Assembly (NCBI GenBank): GCA_002796325.1
Contig: PCXA01000001.1
Span: 186,001 to 250,000 of the forward strand
Source of the DNA: Deltaproteobacteria bacterium CG11_big_fil_rev_8_21_14_0_20_47_16
GTDB lineage: Bacteria > UBA10199 > GCA-002796325 > 1-14-0-20-47-16
Reading direction: 5' to 3'
DNA length: 64,000 nt
Below are positions 1-7,775 of this stretch, in pieces (position 1 is the first letter of the stretch; each line of letters starts with the position of its first letter). The notes below the pieces were generated by a model, which was not told the DNA's origin, did no database searches, and was given only the letters and a program-made list of their open reading frames with translations. Made by a program: the position numbers and the translations under genes.

Positions 1-2
1 AT

Positions 3-89
3 GCCATTTCAACCTGGCAACTGTTGCGCGATCAGGTCTTTAATGGCCGTGTATTTACCGCAAATCAAATAGATCCCTTCCCCAAATGA
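3..89 (+). CDS. 3' end of an unidentified gene
   Basis: An open frame enters from the window edge and stops at TGA 87-89, giving about 28 C-terminal residues that end QIDPFPK. The other two forward frames also stay open only briefly, so the choice of frame rests on the plausible amino-acid mix and on the short 25-base gap to the following ldcA, as in an operon. I do not recognise the protein; too little is present to name a family. An antisense frame across 9-239 would overlap the ldcA start and looks like a shadow. Confidence 0.4.
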   Translation, partial: AISTWQLLRDQVFNGRVFTANQIDPFPK

Positions 90-114
90 ATTGAGGCTGC
101 TATAGCGGCCCATC

Positions 115-1038
115 ATGGAACTTATTAAACCCAAGGCGCTCAAGGCGGGTGACACCATTGCGGTGATTGCTCCTTCTTCAAACTTTGAACGCGATCGACT
201 TTTGGATGGTATTGCAGCGCTAGAACATGCTGGATTCAAAATAATATATCGGGATGATATCTTTGCAAAGGATCGCTATTTAGCAGGGCCCGATGCGCGT
301 CGCACAGATGAATTGATTCAGTATTTAAAGGATCCCACCATCTCTGCAGTTATGTGTGCACGCGGAGGGTATGGAGCACAGCGCATTGCCAGTGAGTTGA
401 ACCTCAAAAAACTGAAGGCTTCGCCCAAGTGGGTTATTGGGTACAGTGATGTGACAGTCCTACTCAACTTGATTCGTAATCAGTTGGGTTGGATGACCGT
501 TTATGGTCCAACCGTTGCAGGTCATTTTGGGAGCAAATCACCTCGGGAAAATATGGAATGGTTATTACGACTAACCACTCAATCACGTCCATTAGGCGCA
601 GTCCCCACGCGTGAAGCAATCGTGGTGAAGCCGGGTTTTGCAAGTGGTCGTGTTGCCGGTGGTTGCCTGACATTGGTGCAAATGGGTATTGGAACACCCT
701 ATGATGTACAAACCGATAATGCGGTTCTCTTTCTCGAAGACCGTGGTGAAAAATTGTATGAGATTGATCGTATGTTGCAACACCTCAAACATGCGGGAAA
801 ATTAAACAAAGTGAAGGGGATTGTTTTTGGCTCTATGTTATTGCATCCCCAAGAAGCCGACAAAAATCACGAACTCATTCCATTGTTGCAGGATGTGTTA
901 TCTGATTTTGAGGGGCCGGTTATTGCTAATTTTCCCGCCGGCCATATCGATCCATTTATGCCGCTACCGCTAGGTGTTATGTCCACACTCAACACAGATC
1001 CACTTGAATGGAATTTTACTGAAGCCGCCTGCTCATGA
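115..1038 (+). CDS. ldcA: Muramoyltetrapeptide L,D-carboxypeptidase (peptidase family S66)
   Basis: A 307-residue enzyme that removes the terminal D-Ala from murein tetrapeptides (L-Ala-D-Glu-mDAP-D-Ala), a cytoplasmic step of peptidoglycan recycling. The S66 layout is complete: nucleophile Ser111 in GYSDVT, Glu208 in LFLEDRGEKLYEIDR and His277 in PAGHIDP form the Ser-Glu-His triad known for this family, and the ARGGYG turn lies near residue 82. Length is normal for the family and there is no signal peptide. Its stop overlaps the next start by four bases (ATGA at 1035-1038), so it is co-translated with the serine hydrolase downstream, which may also act on cell-wall peptides. Confidence 0.9.
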   Translation: MELIKPKALKAGDTIAVIAPSSNFERDRLLDGIAALEHAGFKIIYRDDIFAKDRYLAGPDARRTDELIQYLKDPTISAVMCARGGYGAQRIASELNLKKLKASPKWVIGYSDVTVLLNLIRNQLGWMTVYGPTVAGHFGSKSPRENMEWLLRLTTQSRPLGAVPTREAIVVKPGFASGRVAGGCLTLVQMGIGTPYDVQTDNAVLFLEDRGEKLYEIDRMLQHLKHAGKLNKVKGIVFGSMLLHPQEADKNHELIPLLQDVLSDFEGPVIANFPAGHIDPFMPLPLGVMSTLNTDPLEWNFTEAACS

Positions 1039-2084
1039 AAATGACCACTGACATTGATGCTGAAATGCAAAGGGGAATTGATGATGGTGTTTTTCCTGCT
1101 GCAGAATTGTTAGTGGGAGCGCCTCAGGAAATTCGGTATCACAAGCGCTTTGGTGCCTGCCAATCGAATAGCCTGTTCGATATTGCGTCGCTGACAAAGG
1201 TTGTGAACACCACAACTTTGTGTATGATGGCTGTCGCTGAAAGGAAATTGGCTGTTACCGACTTTTTGTCGCAGCGTACCTCCATTCCCCAACACCCATC
1301 ACATGACCCCATTCAATTGTATCACCTGCTACAGCATAGTTCTGGGTTGCCCGCATATCGCCGTTATTATTTGGAATTGCCGGTTGATGATGTTGCCACC
1401 CCTGCTGGTAAGGAGTGGATTATTCATGCCTGTTCCAAAGAACCTTGTGAACAGCCGGTCGGTGAAAGGGTTGTTTATAGCGATGTCGGGTTCATATTGC
1501 TCGGTCGTGTTTTGGAAGAGGTCTATAGTGAAGATTTAGACGTGTTGTTTCATCAGCGCATTGCCAAGCCGCTTGGGCTTACCAACACCTCGTTTCATCC
1601 GACACCTGAAATCTGCTTGCCGAGCGAGGATTCGCCTTGGCGTCATCGGGTAGTTTGGGGTGAGTGTCGTGATGAGAATTGTTATGCCATGGGAGGGGTG
1701 GCAGGGCATGCTGGGCTTTTTGGGAATGCAGAAGACCTACATCGGTTTGCATCGGCGCTTGTGAAGGCGCATGCCGGCAATAAGGATTTTCTAAATCCAG
1801 AAGTGGTGAGTGCGTTTTTACATCCAACAACGCCCCCACCTCACCAGCCCACCCGTCGTGTTTTGGGGTGGGATGCACCGGATTCCAAAAATTCTTCGGC
1901 AGGATCCCACTTTTCACCCACAACCATTGGCCACTTGGGCCATACGGGTTGTTCGCTCTGGGTCGACCTGGAGCGCTCGCTTTGGGTGATTTTGCTGACC
2001 AATCGAACCTACCCGAACGTTGAAAATGACAAGATTCGCAGCTTTCGCCCCATCATCCATGACCTCGTCTTGACCCACCTATAA
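1035..2084 (+). CDS. Serine hydrolase, beta-lactamase/class C fold
   Basis: A 349-residue protein of the beta-lactamase-like serine hydrolase family (AmpC, EstB, DD-peptidase relatives). Visible motifs are SLTK (52-55, the SxxK nucleophile and base), YSD (148-150, at the YxN site, with Asp for the usual Asn) and a late HTG in GHTGCSLW (the K/H-T-G motif), followed by LLTNR, typical near the C-terminus. There is no clear signal peptide, so it may work in the cytoplasm. Translational coupling to ldcA suggests a muropeptide or D-amino-acid peptide substrate, but esterase activity is equally possible. The substrate is not predictable from sequence. Confidence 0.82.
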   Translation: MKMTTDIDAEMQRGIDDGVFPAAELLVGAPQEIRYHKRFGACQSNSLFDIASLTKVVNTTTLCMMAVAERKLAVTDFLSQRTSIPQHPSHDPIQLYHLLQHSSGLPAYRRYYLELPVDDVATPAGKEWIIHACSKEPCEQPVGERVVYSDVGFILLGRVLEEVYSEDLDVLFHQRIAKPLGLTNTSFHPTPEICLPSEDSPWRHRVVWGECRDENCYAMGGVAGHAGLFGNAEDLHRFASALVKAHAGNKDFLNPEVVSAFLHPTTPPPHQPTRRVLGWDAPDSKNSSAGSHFSPTTIGHLGHTGCSLWVDLERSLWVILLTNRTYPNVENDKIRSFRPIIHDLVLTHL

Positions 2085-2116
2085 AATAGCCATTTTGTCT
2101 CTTGACGAAATTTGAT

Positions 2117-2142
2117 TCATGTACTAGTTCACCAGTACATGA
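2117..2142. promoter_or_regulatory. trp-operator-like palindrome over the trpR start
   Basis: A 26-base inverted repeat with arms TCATGTACTAGTT and (reverse complement) TCATGTACTGGTG, 11 of 13 positions matching. The core GTACTAGTT...AGTAC closely resembles the known E. coli TrpR operators (GTACTAGTTAACTAGTAC type). It overlaps the ATG of the trpR-like gene at 2139. A TTGACG hexamer at 2102-2107 could be the -35 element; no strong -10 stands out, as expected if the -10 is inside the operator. I infer autoregulation of the trpR-amidoligase unit. Confidence 0.75.
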
Positions 2143-2414
2143 ATGATGGTTGGAAAAAAGAACTGATACATCTTCTGGCATCTGCTCGATCCGAGGGGGA
2201 ACTGAGCGACTTGCTGCAGTCTTTGCTAACACCTTCCGAGTGGGAGGAGTTGGCCAAACGATGGCAAATCGTGAAGCGGCTAATCGAGGGAGACCCACAA
2301 CGCGGTGTTCGCGATGATCTGCAGGTTTCCATCGCAACAATCACGCGGGGATCGAGAGAGATACAATATGGCAGTGGCATCCTCCAAAAATTCTACAAAC
2401 GCCTCCATCACTGA
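2139..2414 (+). CDS. trpR: Trp repressor family protein (TrpR)
   Basis: A 91-residue protein of the TrpR family, which represses transcription when it binds L-tryptophan. The diagnostic block LTPSEWEELAKRWQIVKRLIEG...QVSIATITRGS matches the family: the LTP-E-R segment and the IATITRGS recognition helix of the helix-turn-helix are both present. I chose ATG 2139 rather than the in-frame TTG at 2112, because the latter would place coding sequence across the whole operator. The gene lies directly behind its own probable operator and overlaps the following gene by 47 bases. No trp biosynthetic gene is in the window, so its wider targets are unknown. Confidence 0.88.
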   Translation: MNDGWKKELIHLLASARSEGELSDLLQSLLTPSEWEELAKRWQIVKRLIEGDPQRGVRDDLQVSIATITRGSREIQYGSGILQKFYKRLHH

Positions 2415-5235
2415 CCATGCAACACAGTATATTCAAGACGACATTCACTACCTTCAACACAATTCATCATCAGACCATGTCCAGCGGGTTGTTACCGAAT
2501 ACCGACAACAAAATAATGCTCAGAATGCCCTGATTGCTGCAATTCTCTCCGTACCTCAACCGAATGGAATGCCACGCGCATTTGATTTTCAACAAAGTGT
2601 GAATCGCACTGCTGTTCGTCAAGACCTGATCAAGATGTTGCACGTGCTACATCAACAACTCAATGGCACGGAAGCATTGGACATGCGAATTACCAATTTG
2701 CATTCGGTGGGGTCGGATCAGCTTTCGCGAGAGGTGACCTCAATTGTGTCGGACCTACAGCGCAATGTTTTAATGACCGCGCTTTCCGGATTCAGAAGTA
2801 TGAAGCAATCGCTTCAGGCTGGTCTGTGGGGGGCCTCTCATGAAGAAGAGGCTCAATTAATTTCTCAATTCCAGGGGTCTGAGGCGAATATTGAGCAAGC
2901 AATCAGCCTCTTCGATGCGGGCGATATGCAAGGCGCCTTTCAGAAGTATTCAGCAACTATACGCGACAACAAAGATCGGTTGAAGCAATTTGAAAGTGCT
3001 ACGAGTACGGACTTCTACCTTAAATTTTCGACAGGTGTGGGTATTCTGTTTACTGCTGGCCTTGCGGGCGGTCTTGCCGGTGGCGCTACTTTAAGTGCCA
3101 TGACCGGCAGTGCTGCTGTAACAGAAACAACGGGGATTGGAGCGCTTGTTGCATTGTTGACTGTTACTGGAACGACGTGTGCGGCAGCCAACAAGTTTTT
3201 AAGTCATCAGATCCTGCATGTTCCCTATTTTCATACGCATGATGTCATTGAAAACAGTTTAGAATTTGCCGGTGAAAGTCTCAAGATGGCGGCGCTTGTG
3301 GGGTATATGCGCGGCTTTGGAGCAATTGTTGAGATCCCTATGTATTCGGGCTTTGCTGCTCCTGCGGTGAATTTTGCTTCGGGTGTAGGTGGTGAATTTT
3401 TGGGTGTTACCAGTTTTACTGCTATTACAGACGGACCTGCTGTGGCATTAGCTCCTGAGAATATGGCCCAAGGTTTGGCAACGGTGTTGGGTTTGCGAAC
3501 AGCGCACAGCACCGTTCGATTTTCTATGAATGGTGCTTCTAAATTTGCGCGATCCTTTCGTGACGCAGTTCCCCCGCTATTTGCGCCGTATCCCCTGATG
3601 CTGGCAACACATGTCATGCCAAGTGCATCGCGTTTATCATCTGGAGCGAATGACTTGGTGACTCGCGTTATGGCAAATGAAGCCGTTGCCATTGCGCGTG
3701 GCCAAAATGTCGGATTTGAATTGGAATTTGGGGCAGGCAATATGGGTCGAGATGTGGTTCATCAGCTTGCAGCAAGAGCGTTTCAAGAAGCAGGGTATGA
3801 TACGCAATTGCATCAGGGAGCACAGGACTTTGTTTTTGGGCAAAAGCCTCAAACAGCGATTATGTTGCGTACTGACTACACGTTGGGTGAACGTACTGTG
3901 ACCACATCCCTTTTTCAAGGTGGGAACAAAATGGTTGGGCTTGTTGATCCAAGCGATGGCCGAGCAATAGCTATTGGAATACAGTCAGACGGCCGATCTG
4001 TCTTTGATGTGGAGCCTCGGTTGCATGGATCTGTTGCGAAGGCATTGAACCTTCATACACCGTATTCAATAAGTCTTTTGCGCTACTTGGGTCGTTATGG
4101 CGCTGTTCAAGACCGCAGTCTCTTTTTGGCAAAAGATGCATCTGGGGACACGATGCAATTAGGGATAGAGGTGCTGACGGGAGGTAACATCCGTTTAACT
4201 GGAGAAAATTGTCTATTGTATGGCATGAATGGAGAGCTGCTCCCCACAATGTTGGTTGATGTCTCTGCCGAAATGGGTGGTACGCAAATACCAATGCGTC
4301 GACATGCGCCGTTACGCGCCTTGGAAACTTATCTCAATCGCCGACTGACAGAGGGTCCATTTGCCCAAAAGCGTGATGTTGTTTCTGGAGTTGAGGTGAC
4401 GGGTTTGGGTCGTGGGCGCTTTAAGGTTATTGATGAATTGCCTCCCAGCTCTGAATTGGTGACACCCATTATGACAATTGACGAACTCGCTGCAATCGAG
4501 CCGCTTATTGCCCGTTTTGCCAATCAAGGTTTTGTCGGAACAACAGACAATCACTTGGTGGGAATGCACGTACATGCGGAGGTGCCGCGCACTGTTGCCA
4601 CACCAGAGGGTCCACGCTTTTCGATTGCCCCGGTACTAGGTGTCTTGCGGGCATTTTTGTCTCATCGGGCACATTTAAATACAATTTTTACATCGCATCC
4701 CAATCGGTCCCCATTCATTCAAGAGGATCCAACCTCCTATCAACGGTTGGCAATGCACCCTGGGTATATTGCGGATCCCATAGACCCTATGCAGATCCTT
4801 AAATTTATTGCGGATTACTCTAAATATCACCCTGCCAAATATAATGCTTTGAATCTGGATCATTTTAATGCGGCGATGGTAAACGAGATGGGGCGCGCGG
4901 GCATTTTGCAAGACGGCCAGGTTATTGAATTTAGCGACACCAACTTTGTGGGCTTCAAAACGGACTATCGCTTGCGCGTATCGCAAGAAGGTGGCGGATT
5001 TCGCATCTATAGATACTTTGATGCGGGGGATGTCTACCACGTCGATGCCATGAACTCGGTTTCACAAATGCCGAGTGCTGGCGAACGGCTAATTACCCGA
5101 GTAGACCCCGATCATGCTATACCAACGGTCGAGTTTCGAACCCCTAATGCTGAGATGGACCCAAAAAAAATGACATTTACCGCCAAGTTCTTCTCAATTT
5201 TTGTTGACATGTTTTCGCATGAGTCATTACAGTAA
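2368..5235 (+). CDS. Large membrane-anchored COOH-NH2 ligase-like protein (Amidoligase_2 type)
   Basis: A 955-residue protein. Start ATG 2368 has GAGAG 7 bases upstream and overlaps trpR by 47 bases, so the two are translationally coupled. Residues 1-210 are polar and helical; 220-300 and about 325-400 are Gly/Ala-rich and hydrophobic, likely membrane segments. From residue 449 the pattern matches the putative amidoligase family of the COOH-NH2 ligase superfamily (glutamine synthetase/GCS fold): GFELEF (449-454, metal-binding acidic strand), ELVTPIM (696-702), GMHVHAE (732-738, the G-x-H-V-H signature) and VEFRTPNAEMD (from 921). Known members join a carboxylate to an amine using ATP. About 240 residues are inserted between the first and second motif. 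Substrate is unknown; the TrpR link suggests tryptophan or a Trp-derived amine, which is inference only. Confidence 0.7.
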   Translation: MAVASSKNSTNASITDHATQYIQDDIHYLQHNSSSDHVQRVVTEYRQQNNAQNALIAAILSVPQPNGMPRAFDFQQSVNRTAVRQDLIKMLHVLHQQLNGTEALDMRITNLHSVGSDQLSREVTSIVSDLQRNVLMTALSGFRSMKQSLQAGLWGASHEEEAQLISQFQGSEANIEQAISLFDAGDMQGAFQKYSATIRDNKDRLKQFESATSTDFYLKFSTGVGILFTAGLAGGLAGGATLSAMTGSAAVTETTGIGALVALLTVTGTTCAAANKFLSHQILHVPYFHTHDVIENSLEFAGESLKMAALVGYMRGFGAIVEIPMYSGFAAPAVNFASGVGGEFLGVTSFTAITDGPAVALAPENMAQGLATVLGLRTAHSTVRFSMNGASKFARSFRDAVPPLFAPYPLMLATHVMPSASRLSSGANDLVTRVMANEAVAIARGQNVGFELEFGAGNMGRDVVHQLAARAFQEAGYDTQLHQGAQDFVFGQKPQTAIMLRTDYTLGERTVTTSLFQGGNKMVGLVDPSDGRAIAIGIQSDGRSVFDVEPRLHGSVAKALNLHTPYSISLLRYLGRYGAVQDRSLFLAKDASGDTMQLGIEVLTGGNIRLTGENCLLYGMNGELLPTMLVDVSAEMGGTQIPMRRHAPLRALETYLNRRLTEGPFAQKRDVVSGVEVTGLGRGRFKVIDELPPSSELVTPIMTIDELAAIEPLIARFANQGFVGTTDNHLVGMHVHAEVPRTVATPEGPRFSIAPVLGVLRAFLSHRAHLNTIFTSHPNRSPFIQEDPTSYQRLAMHPGYIADPIDPMQILKFIADYSKYHPAKYNALNLDHFNAAMVNEMGRAGILQDGQVIEFSDTNFVGFKTDYRLRVSQEGGGFRIYRYFDAGDVYHVDAMNSVSQMPSAGERLITRVDPDHAIPTVEFRTPNAEMDPKKMTFTAKFFSIFVDMFSHESLQ

Positions 5236-5245
5236 CACTTGAATT

Positions 5246-5353
5246 ATGAAAATAACGTCTTTCAATAGCAGCACTTCTCTTAAGAACACAGACATCCGCG
5301 TCAGCGGAAGTTTGCGTGCTTCAATCATCGCTTCGCGTATTTGGTTGTCCTAA
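5246..5353 (+). CDS. Possible 35-residue small ORF
   Basis: A short frame beginning MKITSF and ending RIWLS, 10 bases after the amidoligase stop. It has no visible Shine-Dalgarno sequence and no recognisable domain. Its stop is inside the GGTTGT/ACAACC hairpin. Ser/Thr-rich with scattered basic residues. Likely not translated, but noted because the stretch is otherwise empty. Confidence 0.15.
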   Translation: MKITSFNSSTSLKNTDIRVSGSLRASIIASRIWLS

Positions 5354-5425
5354 CAACCACGTACACACTCAACATCTAACAATTTGGTTCGTTTAATATC
5401 ATGATTAACTCTGAAGGGGCGTCAT

Positions 5426-5542
5426 ATGACACGTCGTTTCGCTATATATACCAATCGCTATATTACGCTTGGCACACCCAAGATTAAGGAGCTGTCCCGT
5501 TGTTTGGGATACATCATTAGGGTGTTTCCTTGGTTGGCCTAA
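5426..5542 (+). CDS. Possible 38-residue basic small ORF
   Basis: A short frame starting MTRRFAIYTN and ending FPWLA. A GGGG run in AAGGGGC lies about 7 bases before the ATG and could be a ribosome site. The product is basic and partly hydrophobic at its C-terminus. Its TAA stop is in the loop of the TGGCC/GGCCA hairpin. No family recognised. Confidence 0.22.
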   Translation: MTRRFAIYTNRYITLGTPKIKELSRCLGYIIRVFPWLA

Positions 5543-5601
5543 GGGCCATTATTAACTCAACATAGTGATTTTATTATTCATACTTAATTAAAGGAGTTTA
5601 T

Positions 5602-5784
5602 ATGTTTTTAGTTGCGGCATTAGGCGTGGCTGTTGCCTCGCTATTTCTGAGTGGTTGTGATGATAAAAAGTCGGCTGTCCTACCTAAAAAGGTGGAACCA
5701 AACAAAGACGGGTACCAACCACCCAAAGAAGATCCGATGGATAAATATTTCTATCCAAAATTTGGACCCGGAATGAAGTTCTAA
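5602..5784 (+). CDS. Small lipoprotein
   Basis: A 60-residue protein with a short hydrophobic signal and lipobox LSGC (Cys19), so the mature part of about 42 residues should be lipid-anchored in the envelope. The mature part is charged and proline-rich (Lys/Asp/Pro, with PPKEDPMDKYFYPKFGPGMKF at the end). A strong AGGAG lies 7 bases before ATG 5602, which supports translation. I do not recognise the family. It is followed by two inverted repeats and then by a gene for a larger secreted protein in the same direction. Confidence 0.65.
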   Translation: MFLVAALGVAVASLFLSGCDDKKSAVLPKKVEPNKDGYQPPKEDPMDKYFYPKFGPGMKF

Positions 5785-5858
5785 TTCCGGATGAGGCTTC
5801 CTCACTTCAACCGTTGCATCCTGATGCCTCCTTGGGTAGAGGGGTGGCAACGGTTGAA
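5768..5858 (+). repeat. Two nested-in-series inverted repeats
   Basis: CCGGAAT (5768-5774) pairs with ATTCCGG (5784-5790) across the lipoprotein stop. Farther on TTCAACCGTTGC (5806-5817) pairs perfectly with GCAACGGTTGAA (5847-5858), loop 29 bases, ending only 3 bases before the GGGAGGGG ribosome site of the gene at 5870. A small TGAGG-CTT-CCTCA hairpin sits between. None has a T-tract, so I see possible mRNA processing or translation control rather than a simple terminator. Confidence 0.5.
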
Positions 5859-5869
5859 AGGGAGGGGTT

Positions 5870-7063
5870 ATGAAACGGCTATTTATTGTTGGTGTGTTGG
5901 TGAGTTTGTCGTTGCCATTGTGGGCACGAGGGAAGTCCGCGGCATCAACATCAGATAGTAATCCGCAAATCACTGCAGCAGTGACACAGTGGATGACCGC
6001 CTTTCAAAATAGGGATGTTGCAGCGTTAGGCTCGGTTGGTTTTGATGAATGGGATATTACTAATGGTAATGGATTGCGCAAAAATATTGCCATTGAAGCG
6101 GCACTTCATCCAATTACCGAATTTCGTATTGATCGTATAATGACGTTGGTGCCAGATCAACAAGTTGCAGTGAGCGTGCAAGAAATTGTGGAAGATGAGG
6201 CCGTTCGTGAATGGGAAGCAACGCTGACGTTGGATCGTAGTGGTGGTAGTTGGCGAGTAACGCATGTCTCTCATGTCATGATTGAATACCACATGTATGG
6301 ATACCCCATTGGCTGTCCAGATACTGTTTTCAGGCGTGAAGAGGTTGCAACGCTTGATGGTAATTTGCGTGGAGGTACAGACCCCAGTTTTGTGCGGGTC
6401 TTTTCGATGAGTCGTGACACCGATTCTTGGGGTGGTGGTGCGACAGATCTCGATACAGAATCAACCAAGTGTCAAATGACACCCGAGAGTAGTGTGCAGG
6501 ATTTGGATTGGATTGTAACGGCTTGGTCGGGGCCAATGTTGTTTGCGCAGCGCATTGGCCGCTCTACTCCCGATGATGGTGGTGTGGTGTTGTATGAAGG
6601 CAATTCCAATGGCTCTGTGACCCGCGGTGGTGTGCGTTTGGAGACGATTGTAACGGGTCAGCCAGGTGTTTTGTTTCTAAGTCGTAAATATGAATCCGGT
6701 GAAAAGGCCACGCGTATGCCAGAGGCGCGCTTGTCCGCCTATGTGTGGAAAGGTGATGGATTGAAGAATATATGGGATTTTGACTTTATGCGTAAAGGAG
6801 CGTCATTTGCTGTTGATAAAAAATCGGGTGAACATGGCGTGATGTTAGAAGCGATATTGCAGCAGGGTGGTGACGCGATTGGATGTCCTGAAGGAACAGT
6901 AATTCCGTATGAATGGACGGGAAGTACCTTCAAATCAACTGCAAAGGTAAAAGGTGGCTGTAAGTCAAGTAGTTGGTCAGGATCAGGTGTGTTGAATCGG
7001 AATGGATTCAAGGTTCCACCGGCGAAAGCTCCAAGTGAGAATGAGCAACAAGCCAACGAGTAA
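5870..7063 (+). CDS. Secreted protein of unknown function
   Basis: A 397-residue protein with a signal peptide (MKRLFIVGVLVSLSLPLWA, cut near residue 19-20). Residues about 30-140 (ITAAVTQWMTAFQNRDVAALGSV... through EWEATLTLDRSGGSWRVTHVSH) look like an NTF2/SnoaL-like cone fold, a common ligand-binding scaffold; the rest is beta-rich with paired cysteines (C134, C182, C324, C347 region) that may form disulfides. The C-terminal tail is low-complexity (PPAKAPSENEQQANE). GGGAGGGG precedes the ATG by 2-3 bases. Its last 81 bases overlap the convergent CPBP protease gene on the other strand. No specific function assigned. Confidence 0.72.
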   Translation: MKRLFIVGVLVSLSLPLWARGKSAASTSDSNPQITAAVTQWMTAFQNRDVAALGSVGFDEWDITNGNGLRKNIAIEAALHPITEFRIDRIMTLVPDQQVAVSVQEIVEDEAVREWEATLTLDRSGGSWRVTHVSHVMIEYHMYGYPIGCPDTVFRREEVATLDGNLRGGTDPSFVRVFSMSRDTDSWGGGATDLDTESTKCQMTPESSVQDLDWIVTAWSGPMLFAQRIGRSTPDDGGVVLYEGNSNGSVTRGGVRLETIVTGQPGVLFLSRKYESGEKATRMPEARLSAYVWKGDGLKNIWDFDFMRKGASFAVDKKSGEHGVMLEAILQQGGDAIGCPEGTVIPYEWTGSTFKSTAKVKGGCKSSSWSGSGVLNRNGFKVPPAKAPSENEQQANE

Positions 7064-7774
7064 GAAGAGCTGAACAATAATGTTGTCGCTTAAAACGTTT
7101 TCCAAACCCAGCGCATGGGATGTCAGTGTCCATGCGTTGTTGATGAAGTGTGCAACTATTGTTGGCCACAAACTACCACTTTTTTCATAGATCCAACCCA
7201 AAAAACAACCGAGCCCAAAGTAAAGATGAAGATACCAGATGTTGCCGTGGGCAAGTGCAAAGAGTAGTGCGCTTATCAAAATTGCGGCAAATGGGCCAAT
7301 CCGGTGAGCGAGGCTTGTTTGAATAAATCCACGAAAATAAATTTCCTCGGTAATGGCGGGTAATATACAGAAGAGAAATAACTTCTTTAAAAAATCGCTC
7401 GCACTATGAATAACTAATAATTGATTAAGGGTTTCTTGAATCTGTGATGGAATAGGGAGTAGTTGTTCTGTGAAGGCCAACGCCATATCCGAAAGCAGTA
7501 CTACGCACAATGTGGTTATAAGTACCCAACGCCATTCTTGTTTTGGAATAGTGTATAGTGGAAAAAGTGTACCGGTATCGAGGTGGAGGTATCGGCATAG
7601 TAAGATGACGGGGGCCATCATGATGCCGATCTGATTGAGTATCAGTCCCCACCCCAGTGAATAGCTCAACGTAAATTGGCCAACGGGCCCCTGAAGTGCC
7701 AAGAGACAACAAAATGCAAGTAGGGTTAATCGGACGGTGGGTAAATCTTCGTGAGATTTGTACCAAGAGTGCAT
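6983..7774 (-). CDS. CPBP (CAAX-type) intramembrane metalloprotease
   Basis: A 263-residue membrane protein with about eight hydrophobic segments. The three signature motifs of the CPBP/Abi family (PF02517) are present: EEIYFRG (EExxxR), FALAHG (FxxxH) and HFINN (HxxxN/D), which form the metalloglutamate active site in the membrane. Bacterial members cleave or process membrane peptides, or act in bacteriocin immunity; the role here is not predictable. GAGGAG precedes the ATG at 7774, inside the end of mqnB, so it is probably co-transcribed with mqnB and the hydrolase upstream. The C-terminus runs 81 bases into the convergent neighbour. Confidence 0.85.
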   Translation of the reverse strand: MHSWYKSHEDLPTVRLTLLAFCCLLALQGPVGQFTLSYSLGWGLILNQIGIMMAPVILLCRYLHLDTGTLFPLYTIPKQEWRWVLITTLCVVLLSDMALAFTEQLLPIPSQIQETLNQLLVIHSASDFLKKLFLFCILPAITEEIYFRGFIQTSLAHRIGPFAAILISALLFALAHGNIWYLHLYFGLGCFLGWIYEKSGSLWPTIVAHFINNAWTLTSHALGLENVLSDNIIVQLFLLVGLLLILTWSFRRWNLESIPIQHT

Positions 7775-7775
7775 A

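Larger units (their letters stand above)
5236..5601. other. 366-base gene-poor stretch with small hairpins
   Basis: No recognised gene. It holds three short perfect hairpins: CCGC-GTCA-GCGG (5296-5307), GGTTGT-CCTA-ACAACC (5343-5358) and TGGCC-TAAG-GGCCA (5535-5548). Two short frames of 35 and 38 codons are listed separately. It could be a structured 5' leader for the lipoprotein at 5602, a small RNA, or ordinary spacer; there is no clear promoter or T-tract terminator. Confidence 0.4.

Noticed and set aside
9-239. 76-codon minus-strand frame at the window start
   Set aside because: It overlaps the ldcA start antisense and has no recognisable features.
5421-5430. GTCATATGAC palindrome
   Set aside because: It looks like the regulon half-sites but in the opposite order and without the 4-base spacer; probably chance within the small frame.
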